This document shows, one piece after another, positions 26,174 through 33,811 of a DNA stretch of 64,000 bases; the first letter of the stretch is position 1, and every line of letters starts with the position of its first letter. Origin of the DNA: Rhodoblastus sp963710275 (lineage in GTDB: Bacteria; Pseudomonadota; Alphaproteobacteria; Rhizobiales; Beijerinckiaceae). The notes beneath the pieces were generated by a model, which was not told where the DNA came from, ran no database searches, and was given only the letters and a program-made list of their open reading frames with translations. The stretch lies in NCBI GenBank assembly GCA_963710275.1, contig CAVPZS010000002.1, positions 620,001 through 684,000 of the forward strand. Direction: 5' to 3'. A program made the position numbers and the translations under genes.

Positions 26174-26368
26174 GATAGCTGGTTGCGCCAATCGACGCGC
26201 CTCCAACTCGTCCCAAGTGCCAAGATTCTTCTCTCGTTCCTTCGGCCACTTGTCGACGCCGTAAAACGCACGTGCGCTATCCCGCAACGCTGGCGGATAT
26301 TGGAACCGAACTGACCAGTTGATGGTCCCCGGCTTTTTACGCAAATAGTCGGTCTTCCCGCTTGCCAC
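26174..26368 (-). pseudogene. Tyrosine integrase, N-terminal 65 codons only, cut by IS21
   Basis: From ATG 26368: 'KTDYLRKKPGTINWSVRFQY', 'PPALRDSARAFYGVDKWPKE', 'LGTWDELEARRLAQP', then IS21 sequence. This is the three-strand arm-binding start of phage-type integrases (R-R-x-x-x-x-x-V-R-x-x-x-P-x-x-L-R pattern). It lies 130 bases from the tRNA attachment site, pointing into the element, the standard place for the element's integrase. The catalytic domain is absent from the window. Confidence 0.75.
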
Positions 26369-26402
26369 GCTAACGGCTCCTGTGTAGAAGGCTCCTCACT
26401 CT

Positions 26403-26452
26403 AATAGGGTCAGTCGTTAGGGACAAGCTATTAGGGTCAGCGTTAGGGATAA
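26403..26452 (+). repeat. Right-end iterated sites, TTAGGG type (4 copies)
   Basis: TAGGG units start at 26405, 26418, 26432 and 26444, spaced 12-14 bases, within AATAGGGTCA, GTTAGGGACA, ATTAGGGTCA and GTTAGGGATA. They lie between the integrase start and attR and match the three units inside attL. Arm-type integrase-binding sites are the simplest reading. Confidence 0.65.
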
Positions 26453-26497
26453 TCGACCGCATCTAAAACTGACGCTAAAACAAAGAATTACACCTCC

Positions 26498-26588
26498 GGA
26501 GAGGTGGCAGAGTGGTCGAATGCACCGCACTCGAAATGCGGCATACGGGCAACCGTATCGGGGGTTCGAAATCCCTCCCTCTCCGCCA
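26498..26588 (+). tRNA. tRNA-Ser(CGA), complete, CCA encoded
   Basis: Acceptor GGAGAGG pairs with CCTCTCC before the discriminator G and an encoded CCA (26586-26588). The anticodon stem CCGCA/TGCGG encloses the loop CTCGAAA, giving anticodon CGA. A long variable arm (TACGGGCAACCGTA region) identifies a class II serine tRNA, and GGTTCGAAATC forms the T-loop. Its first 44 bases are duplicated at 14131. The element therefore restored the gene on integration and supplied a new upstream region. Confidence 0.96.
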
Positions 26589-26732
26589 AAGTTCCCCTGA
26601 ACCGTTGAAAATCCAGCCCACACAGGCTGTTTAAGGCCGCCGCCTGCAGGCCCGCGACGGCGCTGGCGTCGCTCAAATACAAAGATTACCGGTTCGGGCT
26701 TCGATCGTCGTTCCGAAGCCTGCCGGCGATAA

Positions 26733-28005
26733 TCATTCGGCGACCAATGCATGCGCATGGCGGTTCTCGATTGCCCCATCAATATGTTCGGCCAGATAGG
26801 CGGCGTCGCGCGCGACGCCGGAGAAGCGGCCGGAACCCCAGGTGTGCAGCCACGGCAGGCCGAGGAAATAGACGCCGGGGAAGCGCGTCACGCCGCGCTT
26901 GTGGCGAGGCTGGCCGGCGCCGTTGAAGACCGGCGCGTCGAGCCAGCGGAAGTCGGCGCGGAAGCCGATGCACCAGATGACAGCGGCGATCCCGGCCTCC
27001 GGCGAGATCGAGCGCTTCGGTCGGCGCGCCCGGTCGCCAGACGGGCTCGTAGACCGAAGGCGGCGGCGCGGCGATGGCGTTCTCGGCGATATATTTGTCG
27101 ATCGCGGCGTTGATGCCGTTGTAGACGCGGTCGGCCTCGTCGAGCGAGGCCTTCAGCGTTGGCGCTGAATTCAGCGTCGCCTCGTCGACGTCTTCGAGCG
27201 CGCCATAAAGCGCCATGCCCTCGGCGGCGAATTTGCGCAGGTCGATGTCGCGGCCGCCGTCGCGGCCGGTCACATAATGGTTGGTGTTGTCGCGCACGCC
27301 TTCGCTGCAGCGGATGCCGCTCGACCGGCATGTCGTAGTAGTCCATGTCGGCCAGCCAGTCGACGACGTCGCGGCCGCGATAGAAGCGGGCGCAGCGCGG
27401 CGCGTTGCCGACCGCGAGATGCACCTTGCGCCCGGCGAGATGCAGGTCTTCCGCGATCTGCGCGCCGGACTGGCCGGAGCCGACCACCAGCACCGCGCCC
27501 GGCGGCAGCGTCGCGGCGTTGCGATAGTGCTCCGAGTGCAGCTGAGCGATCGTTTCTCGGCAGCCGCTCGGCGAAGCGCGGAACGATCGGCATGGTGTAG
27601 CCGCCGGAGGCGACGACCACGCTGTCGGCGACGAACTCCGCCGTCGTGGTCTGCGACTCGAAACCGCCCCCGTCGCGCGGCGCGACCGTTTGCACCGCCA
27701 CGCCCTCGCGCAGCGGCGCGTCGACCTTCGCGCTTGAAGCGCGTCGAGATAGGCGAGGATTTCGTCGCTGCTTCATGAAGCCGTGCGGATCGACGCCGTC
27801 ATAGGCGTGGCCGGGCAACTGGCATTGCCAGTTCGGCGTCACCAGACAGAATGTGTCCCAGCGCTCGTTCCGCCACACATGCATCGCCGTCTGCTTTTCG
27901 AACACGACGTGCTCGATGCCGTCGCTGGCGCAGGAAAAAGCTGAGCGGACAGGCCGGCCTGGCCGCCGCCGACGACCGCGACGGATACATGTTGCGGCAT
28001 TTCCA
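26733..28005 (-). CDS. Flavin-dependent oxidoreductase of the Nit1C cluster (MSMEG_0569 family), several frameshifts
   Basis: Starts near ATG 28005 with the FAD-binding 'VSVAVVGGGQAGLS'. It then needs frame changes to give 'EHVVFEKQTAMHVWRNERWD', 'FCLVTPNWQCQLPGHAYDG', 'VADSVVVASGGYTMPIVPRF', the NADPH-site 'LVVGSGQSGAQIAEDLHLAG', 'YNGINAAIDKYIAENAI', 'WCIGFRADFRWLDAPVFNGA' and 'FPGVYFLGLPWLHTWGSGR', stopping at 26733. Order and motifs are those of the Nit1C flavoprotein (NitH position), probably a monooxygenase. At least five indels in 1.27 kb look like sequence error, since the rest of the operon is intact. It is the last gene of the cluster. Confidence 0.87.
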
Positions 28006-28014
28006 TCCTCCATT

Positions 28015-28306
28015 TCAGTTCGTATAAAAAGCATCGACGCTCACCCGCGCTCCCTGCCGATCGATGAAGCGCGCGCCTCGCGCCTCGATACGGGCGAGTT
28101 GCTCCAGAGCCCGCGAACAGGGATGGCCGTATTTTGCCCGGACCCGTTCGCTGGCCATGGTGAGCGCTTTGTGCGCAAGCAAAAGGAAATCGGACAAAGG
28201 ATAGCTTTCCCCGACCTCGAAATGCTCGCGCGACCACCAGCGAGGGCGAATAGCATGTCTCCATCGCGCCGTCGGGCCAGCGGATGCGGAAGCGCATTTC
28301 AGGCAT
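28015..28306 (-). CDS. Nit1C small conserved protein (MSMEG_0570 family, NitG position), one frameshift
   Basis: ATG 28306 gives 'MPEMRFRIRWPDGAMETCYS', 'PSLVV'. One base change near 28235 leads to 'HFEVGESYPLSDFLLLAHKA', 'MASERVRAKYGHPCSRALEQ', ending 'RVSVDAFYTN' at 28015. The total of about 96 residues fits the MSMEG_0570 'nitrogen starvation response' family, found almost only in nitrilase clusters of this kind. Its role is unknown. It lies directly between the glycosyltransferase and the flavoprotein. Confidence 0.85.
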
Positions 28307-28317
28307 GGGCGTAATCT

Positions 28318-29465
28318 CGTCAGCCGCGCATAGGCGGCAAGATGCGCGGCGGCCACGCTACGCCAGCCATGCGCCGCGGCAATATCGAATCCGCGCGCGA
28401 TCAACCGCGACTGCAAGGGCTCGGCCAGGCGCCATCAGCATGGCGTCGGCGATCGAGGCAGGCGCTTGGGGATCGCACCAGACCGCGTCCGCCTCGCCCA
28501 AAAATTCGGTGAAGGGGGCGGCATGGGAGACGACGACCGGCAGGCCGCTGGCCATGGCCTCCAGCACCGCGAGTCCGAAACCCTCGTTGAGAGATGGGAA
28601 GACCAGCGCCTAGGCGATGCGGTAAAGGCGACGGCATGTCGGCGTCGGCCAACGGCCCGGTCGCGATCACGGCGTTGTCCGGCAGGCCGCTCGCCACCAG
28701 GCGCCCCGCGACGATGCGGCGATAGGCACCATGGTCGAGCAGCGAGGCGCCGCCAGCGATGACCAGTTGCGCCGTGGGCCGCACCGTCCGCACTTGCGCA
28801 AAGGCCTCGACGATCGCAATCGTGTTCTTGCGCCGCTCGACCCCGCCGACAGAAAGAAACACCGGCCCGTCGCCGAGGCCCAGGCGCTGCTTCAGTCGCG
28901 CTTCGCCGCCATCGGCTGCGGCGCCGAAACGGGAAAGGTCGACGCCATTTCCGACGACGGCGGCCTGCCGGCCGAAACGCGCCGCGATTTCGTCGCGAAC
29001 CCTGCGGCTGGGCGAAAAAACTTCGTCGGCAGCGACGATCGACCGCGATTGCAGCGTGTCCAGGCGCGGGTCGGCGAATATGTCGAGGTGATGCACGGTG
29101 CGGGCGAAACGGGCGATGAGGCCGGTCTTCTTCATCTGCGCCAGTGCGTTTCCGGAAATGCCGTCGCCCGCATGGAACAGGTCGAAATCGCGATGCGTCC
29201 TGGTCTCGAAATAGCGCAAGGCGGCGCCAACGCGGGCACGGACCATGGCGTAGGTATCGGAGCCGGCCGGAGGAGCGGGAAAGGCCGCCGTCTCGCAGCG
29301 GGTCGAACGGAAAAAGCCGGCGCCGCTACCGTCCGGCGCATGGACGACGACCTCGAAGCCTAGGTCGGCCAGCGCGTCGCCGAGCGCCAGCGCATGTACC
29401 ACGCCGCCGCGCGGATTGGTGGAATGGGTCAACAGCGCCACCCGCAACGGTTTTTGCGCGGTCAT
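28318..29465 (-). CDS. GT4-type glycosyltransferase of the Nit1C cluster (MSMEG_0565 family), frame-disrupted after 28640
   Basis: ATG 29465 overlaps the AIR-synthase-like stop (ATGA). The N-terminal half is clean: 'LRVALLTHSTNPRGGVVHAL', 'FDLFHAGDGISGNALAQM', 'SVGGVERRKNTIAIVEAFAQ'. From about 28640 the frame is lost, and the C-terminal donor-binding piece 'LEAMASGLPVVVSHAAPF' and tail 'RLIARGFDIAAAHGWRS' are in other frames. Retaining-type GT4 enzymes transfer sugars from nucleotide donors; the acceptor is unknown. A glycosyltransferase is an optional member of Nit1C clusters. The breaks are probably errors and mark the right limit of the error-rich part of the window. Confidence 0.85.
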
Positions 29466-30436
29466 AGCGCCGGCTCCTTCCGGCCGAAACCGATCATTGG
29501 CTTTTCCAGATCCCAGATCGTCTTGCGCGTTTCGCCGTCGCTGATGCAAACCAGACCGTCACGGGTGATCGCGCCAATGTCCGCCGCCGCGATGTTTCGC
29601 GTGGTGAAAAGCGCCGTGACCTCCGCGACATTTTCAGGCGCGACCGCGAGGATGAAACCGAAGCTCGGAAAGCTTTGCAGCCAGCGCGCGAGCGCGGCGT
29701 CCTGCGGCCGGGGAACGGCCAGCACGTCGATCACGGCGCCGACGCCGGAACATTCCGCCAGCATGGCGGCCGTGCCGACCACGCCGGCCTGACTGATGTC
29801 CTTGGCCGCGCAAGAAAGCCCGCGCTCCGCAATGGTCGGCAGCAGCGCCAGGTCGCCGCGCAGGCGCTCGGCCGGCGCATCGGTCGCCGCCTCCCAATTG
29901 GAAAAAGGCTCGCGGTAGCGCCCGCGCAGGTCGACCGCCATGACCAGCCGGTCGCCCGGCCTGGCGTCGAAGCTGGTCAATAGCGCCCCGGCGCGGCCGA
30001 GCACGGCCGCCGAAAGCTGGCTGCGGTCGCAGGCGAGATTGCTGTGGCCGCCGACAATGGGGACGCCATAGCGTTCGGCCGCCGCCTTCATGCCCTCGAG
30101 AATGGGGCCGGCCTCGCCCTCGCCCGCGGCCCACAGGGCGTCCACGACCGCGAGGGGCCTGCCGCCCATCGCCGCCACGTCGGAGAGATTGACCATCACC
30201 GCGCACCAGCCTGCGAACCAGGGATCCGCGGTGACGAATTCGTTCAGGATACCTTCGATCGCCAGCAGCAGGAACCCGTCGCCGTCGGGCAAGGCGGCGC
30301 AATCGTCGCCGACCTTCATCACGCCGCGGTCGAGGCCCAGCCGCGCCGAAACCATCCCGATGTCGGCCTTGGCCGCGAGGCCGCGGCTGGCGCGCAGGAT
30401 GGCGGCCAGCGCCGCGAGATCGAGGCTTTCACGCAT
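29462..30436 (-). CDS. AIR-synthase-like protein of the Nit1C cluster (Sll0787 family, NitF position)
   Basis: An intact 324-residue member of the PurM/ThiL/SelD ATP-binding fold. 'RLGLDRGVMKVGDDCAALPD' carries the N-terminal nucleotide-binding acidic residues. 'GWCAVMVNLSDVAAMGGRPL', 'YGVPIVGGHSNL' and 'FILAVAPENV' are typical PurM-like turns. The substrate in this family is not known; the fold phosphorylates or cyclises small metabolites using ATP. Its start overlaps the GNAT stop (TAATG) and its stop overlaps the glycosyltransferase start, so it is tightly coupled. Confidence 0.92.
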   Translation of the reverse strand: MRESLDLAALAAILRASRGLAAKADIGMVSARLGLDRGVMKVGDDCAALPDGDGFLLLAIEGILNEFVTADPWFAGWCAVMVNLSDVAAMGGRPLAVVDALWAAGEGEAGPILEGMKAAAERYGVPIVGGHSNLACDRSQLSAAVLGRAGALLTSFDARPGDRLVMAVDLRGRYREPFSNWEAATDAPAERLRGDLALLPTIAERGLSCAAKDISQAGVVGTAAMLAECSGVGAVIDVLAVPRPQDAALARWLQSFPSFGFILAVAPENVAEVTALFTTRNIAAADIGAITRDGLVCISDGETRKTIWDLEKPMIGFGRKEPAL

Positions 30437-30975
30437 TACGCCGCCTTCCTCATCGCCAGGAAGCCGATGTCCGGTCGGCTGATCGGCGCATAGCGCGACA
30501 GATCAGCCTCCATGCGCAAATGCTTGCGCCCATGAAGCTCGACCTCCGCCAGCGCGGTCCAGTGCATCTTCTGAAACAACAGCGCGTTCTGGCTCTGCAC
30601 GTGGGCGCGGAAGCATTTGGCGCCGCGCGCGACCGCCGAACCCACCGCCAGCCGGATCAGCCCGGCGCCGAGCGCGCCGACCCGACGAAATTCTTCGGCC
30701 ACCGCCAGCCGCGAGCCCCACCAGAGGCCGGGCTCCGATTCATAAATGCGGACAGTCCCGACCACGTCATCGGCGATCAGGCTCATCAACGAGAGCGCCA
30801 CGATCGGAATGGCGACATCGTCGATTTCGTCGCGGTCGTCTCCGGCGAACACGCCTTGCTCGGCGCAGAACACTTTTCGGCGCAGATCCTGCGCGCCACG
30901 TTTCTCCCAGCGTTCGGTGGCGTATTTGAGCTGGAATTCGCACGGCCGGTATGGGGCGAAGGGCTCGAAGATCAT
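30436..30975 (-). CDS. GNAT N-acetyltransferase of the Nit1C cluster (MSMEG_0567/Sll0786 family, NitE position)
   Basis: An intact 179-residue acetyltransferase. Family starts with 'FEPFAPYRPCEFQLKYATER' and 'RRKVFCAEQGVFAGDDRDEI'. The acetyl-CoA region is 'LAVAEEFRRVGALGAGLIRL', and 'VQSQNALLFQKMHW' is the late GNAT motif. The family is restricted to nitrilase clusters; the acetylated molecule is unknown. ATG 30975 overlaps the upstream TGA (ATGA). Confidence 0.93.
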   Translation of the reverse strand: MIFEPFAPYRPCEFQLKYATERWEKRGAQDLRRKVFCAEQGVFAGDDRDEIDDVAIPIVALSLMSLIADDVVGTVRIYESEPGLWWGSRLAVAEEFRRVGALGAGLIRLAVGSAVARGAKCFRAHVQSQNALLFQKMHWTALAEVELHGRKHLRMEADLSRYAPISRPDIGFLAMRKAA

Positions 30976-33062
30976 GGCGGGAATCCCCGCTCGTAGGTCG
31001 CCAGCGCCGAACAGGCGCCGCAGCGGCTGCAGCCTGCCTTGACGTCGACGGCGCGCAAGCCGTTCGACGCGAGCATGCGCGACAAGGGTCCAAAGATCGC
31101 ATGCATGAATTCGGGCCTGGCTGGAGATGAGCTTTCGAGCGGCGTGCCGGAAATTGGCACGAAGGGCGCGACGAAGGGATAGACGCCAAGCCGCGCCAGC
31201 CTGTCGCAGACATCCAGGATTTCAGCGACGCCATCGCCTAGGCCGGCAAGGATATAGGTGGAGACCTGACCACGCCCGAACACTGGAACCGCCGCCGCAA
31301 AGGCCTCGAAATAGCGTTCGACCGGAACTTGCGCCTTGCCTGGCATGATCCTCCGGCGCACGGACTCTGTCACGGCTTCGAGATGCATGCCGAGCGAATC
31401 GGCGCCGGCGTCGCGCAGCCGGGAGAACCAGGCGTCGTCGTCCGGCGGCTCGCACTGGACCTGGATCGGCAGATCGACGACGGATTTCACCCCTTCGGCG
31501 CTGTCGGCGAGGATCGCCGCGCCGCGATCGGCGCTTGCCGGCGTTCCCGTGGTCATCACCATATGGGTGACCCCGTCGAGATCGACCGCCGCGCGGGCGA
31601 CTTCAGCCAGTTGAGCCGGGGTCTTGCGCTCTATGGTGCGCCCCGCCGCCAGCGATTGGCCGATGGCGCAGAACTGACAGGTCCTGGTGCGGCTCTGGTA
31701 GCGGACGCAGCTTTGCAGCACCGTGGTCGCCAGCACGTCGCGGCCGTGCAGCGTGGCGATCTGCGAATAGGGAACCCCCTCCGCCGTCTTGAGACGATAA
31801 AAATTTGGCGTCGCGGGAAAACTGACTTCGCCGACCGCAAAACCGTCGCGGCTTACCTGGGCTCGGCCGGAGGAATTCGGGCGCTCGACCAGATAGGGGC
31901 TTTCGAAGGCGGCGGCGGTATAGACCGGGATCATCACCGTCATGCCGTCGACGGTCATCGCCTTGTGGTCAGAGGGCCCCGCTCCACCGCGCCGTCCTGG
32001 CGCCGCAATCCCGGGATCAGCCAACCGCGCCCCGAAGGACTGCAATTCGTTGATCAGGCACTCGCTCGTCAGCGCCGGGGCGCCTGTTCCATCGTCAGCG
32101 ACATTTTTCCGGTTCCCGGTGTTGTGTTGCGCCGTCGCGTGCAAGGGCGCGGCGGCGCGATTGTCGAGATTGAGGCTCAAAAGCTCGGGGCGGGCGTAAT
32201 GGCCGACGAAGTCCATCATGCGTTTGCGCTTGACGATCAGGCCCATGTCGAGGTCGGCGACCAGCAGCCCTTCGCCCTGTGTCAGAGGCGGCGCCAAATG
32301 CCGGCCTTCAGGCGAAATGATCGCCGTCATGCAGCCGCCGGTCAGCGCCTTGCGAAGCGCCTCGTCCGGCGCGATTTTCCTGGTCTGATCCTCGGTCAGC
32401 CATCCCGTCGCATTGACGACGAAACAGCCGGATTCCAGCGCGTGGTGGCGGATGGTCACCTCGATCTGCTCGCCAAAGATCGGCCCGACCAGCGAACCGG
32501 GGAATTGCGCGACATGGATTTCCTCGTGCTGCGCCATCAGGGCGTAGCGGGCGAGTGGATTGTAATGTTCCCAGCAGGCCAGAGCGCCGACCCGGCCTAC
32601 CGCCGTTTCAACCACCTTCAGGCCCGAGCCGTCGCCCTGCCCCCAGATCATCCGTTCGTGATAGGTCGGCGTGATCTTGCGCCGCTTCAAAACGAGATCG
32701 CCATTGGCGTCGAAGATCAGTTGCGCATTGTAGAGCGAGCCGTGATCGCGCTCGTTGACCCCGATCGCGATGACCATGGCGTGCTTGCGTGCGGCGGCGG
32801 AAAGCGCCTCGGTCTCGTGCCCTGGCGCCGTCACCGCGTTTTCGTAAAGCCTTACGTGTTCGACGCCCGTCTGCGCCGGCGGGCGCACGAAGGAGAAATA
32901 GGGATACCAGGGCAGGAAGGTCTCCGGGAAGACGATCAGCTTCGCCCCCCTGGACGCGGCGTCGGCGGTCGCCGCCAGCACACGTTCGAGCGTGCCCGCG
33001 CCTGACTCCAGGTCCGGCGCGATTTGCGCCGCCGCGACGCGAATGATGGGGGCTTGCGCCAT
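30972..33062 (-). CDS. Nitrilase fused in frame to radical SAM protein (NitC-NitD)
   Basis: One 696-residue frame. Residues 1-310 are a Nit6803-type nitrilase that hydrolyses nitriles to acid and ammonia. The triad is E47 ('VFPETFLPWYPYF'), K129 ('LKRRKITPTYHERM') and C163 ('GALACWEHYNPLAR'). From residue about 331 (32072) the MSMEG_0568 radical SAM family begins: 'TSECLINELQSFGARLADPG', 'RRGGAGPSDHKAMTVDGM', cluster cysteines C452, C462, C465 in 'SCVRYQSRTRTCQFCAIGQS', and 'MVMTTGTPAS'. A C-terminal Cys group 'AGCSRCGACSALATYERGF' follows. The two are separate genes in known Nit1C clusters. Here no stop separates them and the only initiator at the expected NitD start is CTG. Confidence 0.92.
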   Translation of the reverse strand: MAQAPIIRVAAAQIAPDLESGAGTLERVLAATADAASRGAKLIVFPETFLPWYPYFSFVRPPAQTGVEHVRLYENAVTAPGHETEALSAAARKHAMVIAIGVNERDHGSLYNAQLIFDANGDLVLKRRKITPTYHERMIWGQGDGSGLKVVETAVGRVGALACWEHYNPLARYALMAQHEEIHVAQFPGSLVGPIFGEQIEVTIRHHALESGCFVVNATGWLTEDQTRKIAPDEALRKALTGGCMTAIISPEGRHLAPPLTQGEGLLVADLDMGLIVKRKRMMDFVGHYARPELLSLNLDNRAAAPLHATAQHNTGNRKNVADDGTGAPALTSECLINELQSFGARLADPGIAAPGRRGGAGPSDHKAMTVDGMTVMIPVYTAAAFESPYLVERPNSSGRAQVSRDGFAVGEVSFPATPNFYRLKTAEGVPYSQIATLHGRDVLATTVLQSCVRYQSRTRTCQFCAIGQSLAAGRTIERKTPAQLAEVARAAVDLDGVTHMVMTTGTPASADRGAAILADSAEGVKSVVDLPIQVQCEPPDDDAWFSRLRDAGADSLGMHLEAVTESVRRRIMPGKAQVPVERYFEAFAAAVPVFGRGQVSTYILAGLGDGVAEILDVCDRLARLGVYPFVAPFVPISGTPLESSSPARPEFMHAIFGPLSRMLASNGLRAVDVKAGCSRCGACSALATYERGFPP

Positions 33063-33068
33063 GGCCGC

Positions 33069-33551
33069 TCAAAGAGTCCAGGTGTTGAGGATGAAGGCGT
33101 TGGCCTTGCGATGCAGCAGCACGATGTCCAGCACGTCGAGCGGCGAGATCGGCATGATCCCCGGCAGCAGCGCGCCCTCGCCATGGCCATAGAGCGCCTG
33201 CAAGGCGAAGCGGCAGGCGTAGACCTTGCCGCCGTCGGTCATGATCTTGTCGATGCGGTTGGCGAAATTCTGGTGACCGGGGAAGGCTTCATCGCCGAGT
33301 TTCGGAAAGCCGCGCTGGACGCCGAGCGTGACGCCGGGCCCGTAAAGCAGCACCGACACGTCGAACCCCTTCTGGATCAGGCGGGAGGCCTGCAACAGAT
33401 TGACCAGGCCGATGGAGCCTTCGAAGGCGACGGTATGGAAAGTGATCAGCGCCTTTTCGCCTGGATCGGCTTTGACGTCCTCGAATACCTTTTCCTCGTA
33501 GTCGACAAGAAATTCACCCTTCTGGTGGGCGGGCCTGGTCACGGCTGGCAT
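33069..33551 (-). CDS. Nit1C first-gene protein (MSMEG_0572/Sll0783 family, NitB position)
   Basis: 160 residues from ATG 33551; the frame is open upstream to 33623, but that region holds the promoter. Visible features are 'EKALITFHTVAFEGSIGLVN', 'RLIQKGFDVSVLLYGPGVTL' and 'GGKVYACRFALQALYGHGEG', an alpha/beta fold of the DsrE-like kind. Family members are induced by nitrogen starvation and occur only with these nitrilases. The biochemical role is unknown. It is the first gene after the sigma-54 promoter, 6 bases ahead of the nitrilase start. Confidence 0.92.
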   Translation of the reverse strand: MPAVTRPAHQKGEFLVDYEEKVFEDVKADPGEKALITFHTVAFEGSIGLVNLLQASRLIQKGFDVSVLLYGPGVTLGVQRGFPKLGDEAFPGHQNFANRIDKIMTDGGKVYACRFALQALYGHGEGALLPGIMPISPLDVLDIVLLHRKANAFILNTWTL

Positions 33552-33605
33552 GTTTCGCTCCCTTGTTGGGGGCGGCGGCCGCCGCCCGGAACGGGGGGCC
33601 TCGAC

Positions 33606-33620
33606 GCAACGAGCGTGCCA
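33606..33620 (-). promoter_or_regulatory. Sigma-54 (RpoN) promoter of the Nit1C operon
   Basis: On the minus strand TGGCACGCTCGTTGC matches the -24/-12 consensus TGGCAC-N5-TTGC exactly. With initiation about 12 bases beyond the GC, the leader to ATG 33551 is about 40 bases. Sigma-54 control implies an enhancer-binding activator and nitrogen control; no activator gene is in the window. Confidence 0.85.
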
Positions 33621-33770
33621 CAAAAGGAGCCGTCAATAAATTCAACGCCTCCATCAAATATACATTCATTTATCCAGTCAATCAGCGGCAATCGGCGCCT
33701 TTTTTCTCGACACGAGTTTTAAGCATTTTGCTAATTATTTCAACAATTTAATGCACAGCTTACGCCGCCG

Positions 33771-33792
33771 TGACGCCAATTTCAGAGCGTCA
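33771..33792. promoter_or_regulatory. Inverted repeat TGACGC-N10-GCGTCA, candidate MocR operator
   Basis: Perfect 6-bp arms at 33771-33776 and 33787-33792, ending 19 bases before the MocR-type gene's ATG. The position suits autoregulation by this GntR-winged-helix protein or joint control of the divergent nit operon. Confidence 0.45.
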
Positions 33793-33811
33793 TTTTTCGT
33801 GACAAGAACGC

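Larger units (their letters stand above)
14131..26541. mobile_element. Integrative element inserted in tRNA-Ser(CGA), decayed, about 12.4 kb
   Basis: The left boundary is a 44-bp copy of the tRNA-Ser 5' half (14131-14174) and the right boundary the same 44 bp within an intact tRNA-Ser gene (26498-26541), with one mismatch. Just inside both ends lie same-orientation TTAGGG-type repeats. The gene next to the right end encodes the start of a tyrosine integrase facing inward, as expected for the element's own integrase. Cargo is mostly orphan genes, three DNA-binding regulators, an M50 protease, a second recombinase, IS630, an IS21 remnant and a patatin cassette. Base composition is visibly less GC-rich than the flanks. 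The interrupted integrase implies it cannot excise on its own. Confidence 0.88.

Noticed and set aside
14131..26541. Prophage
   Set aside because: No capsid, tail, terminase or lysis genes are seen; the content is regulators, orphan genes and insertion sequences.
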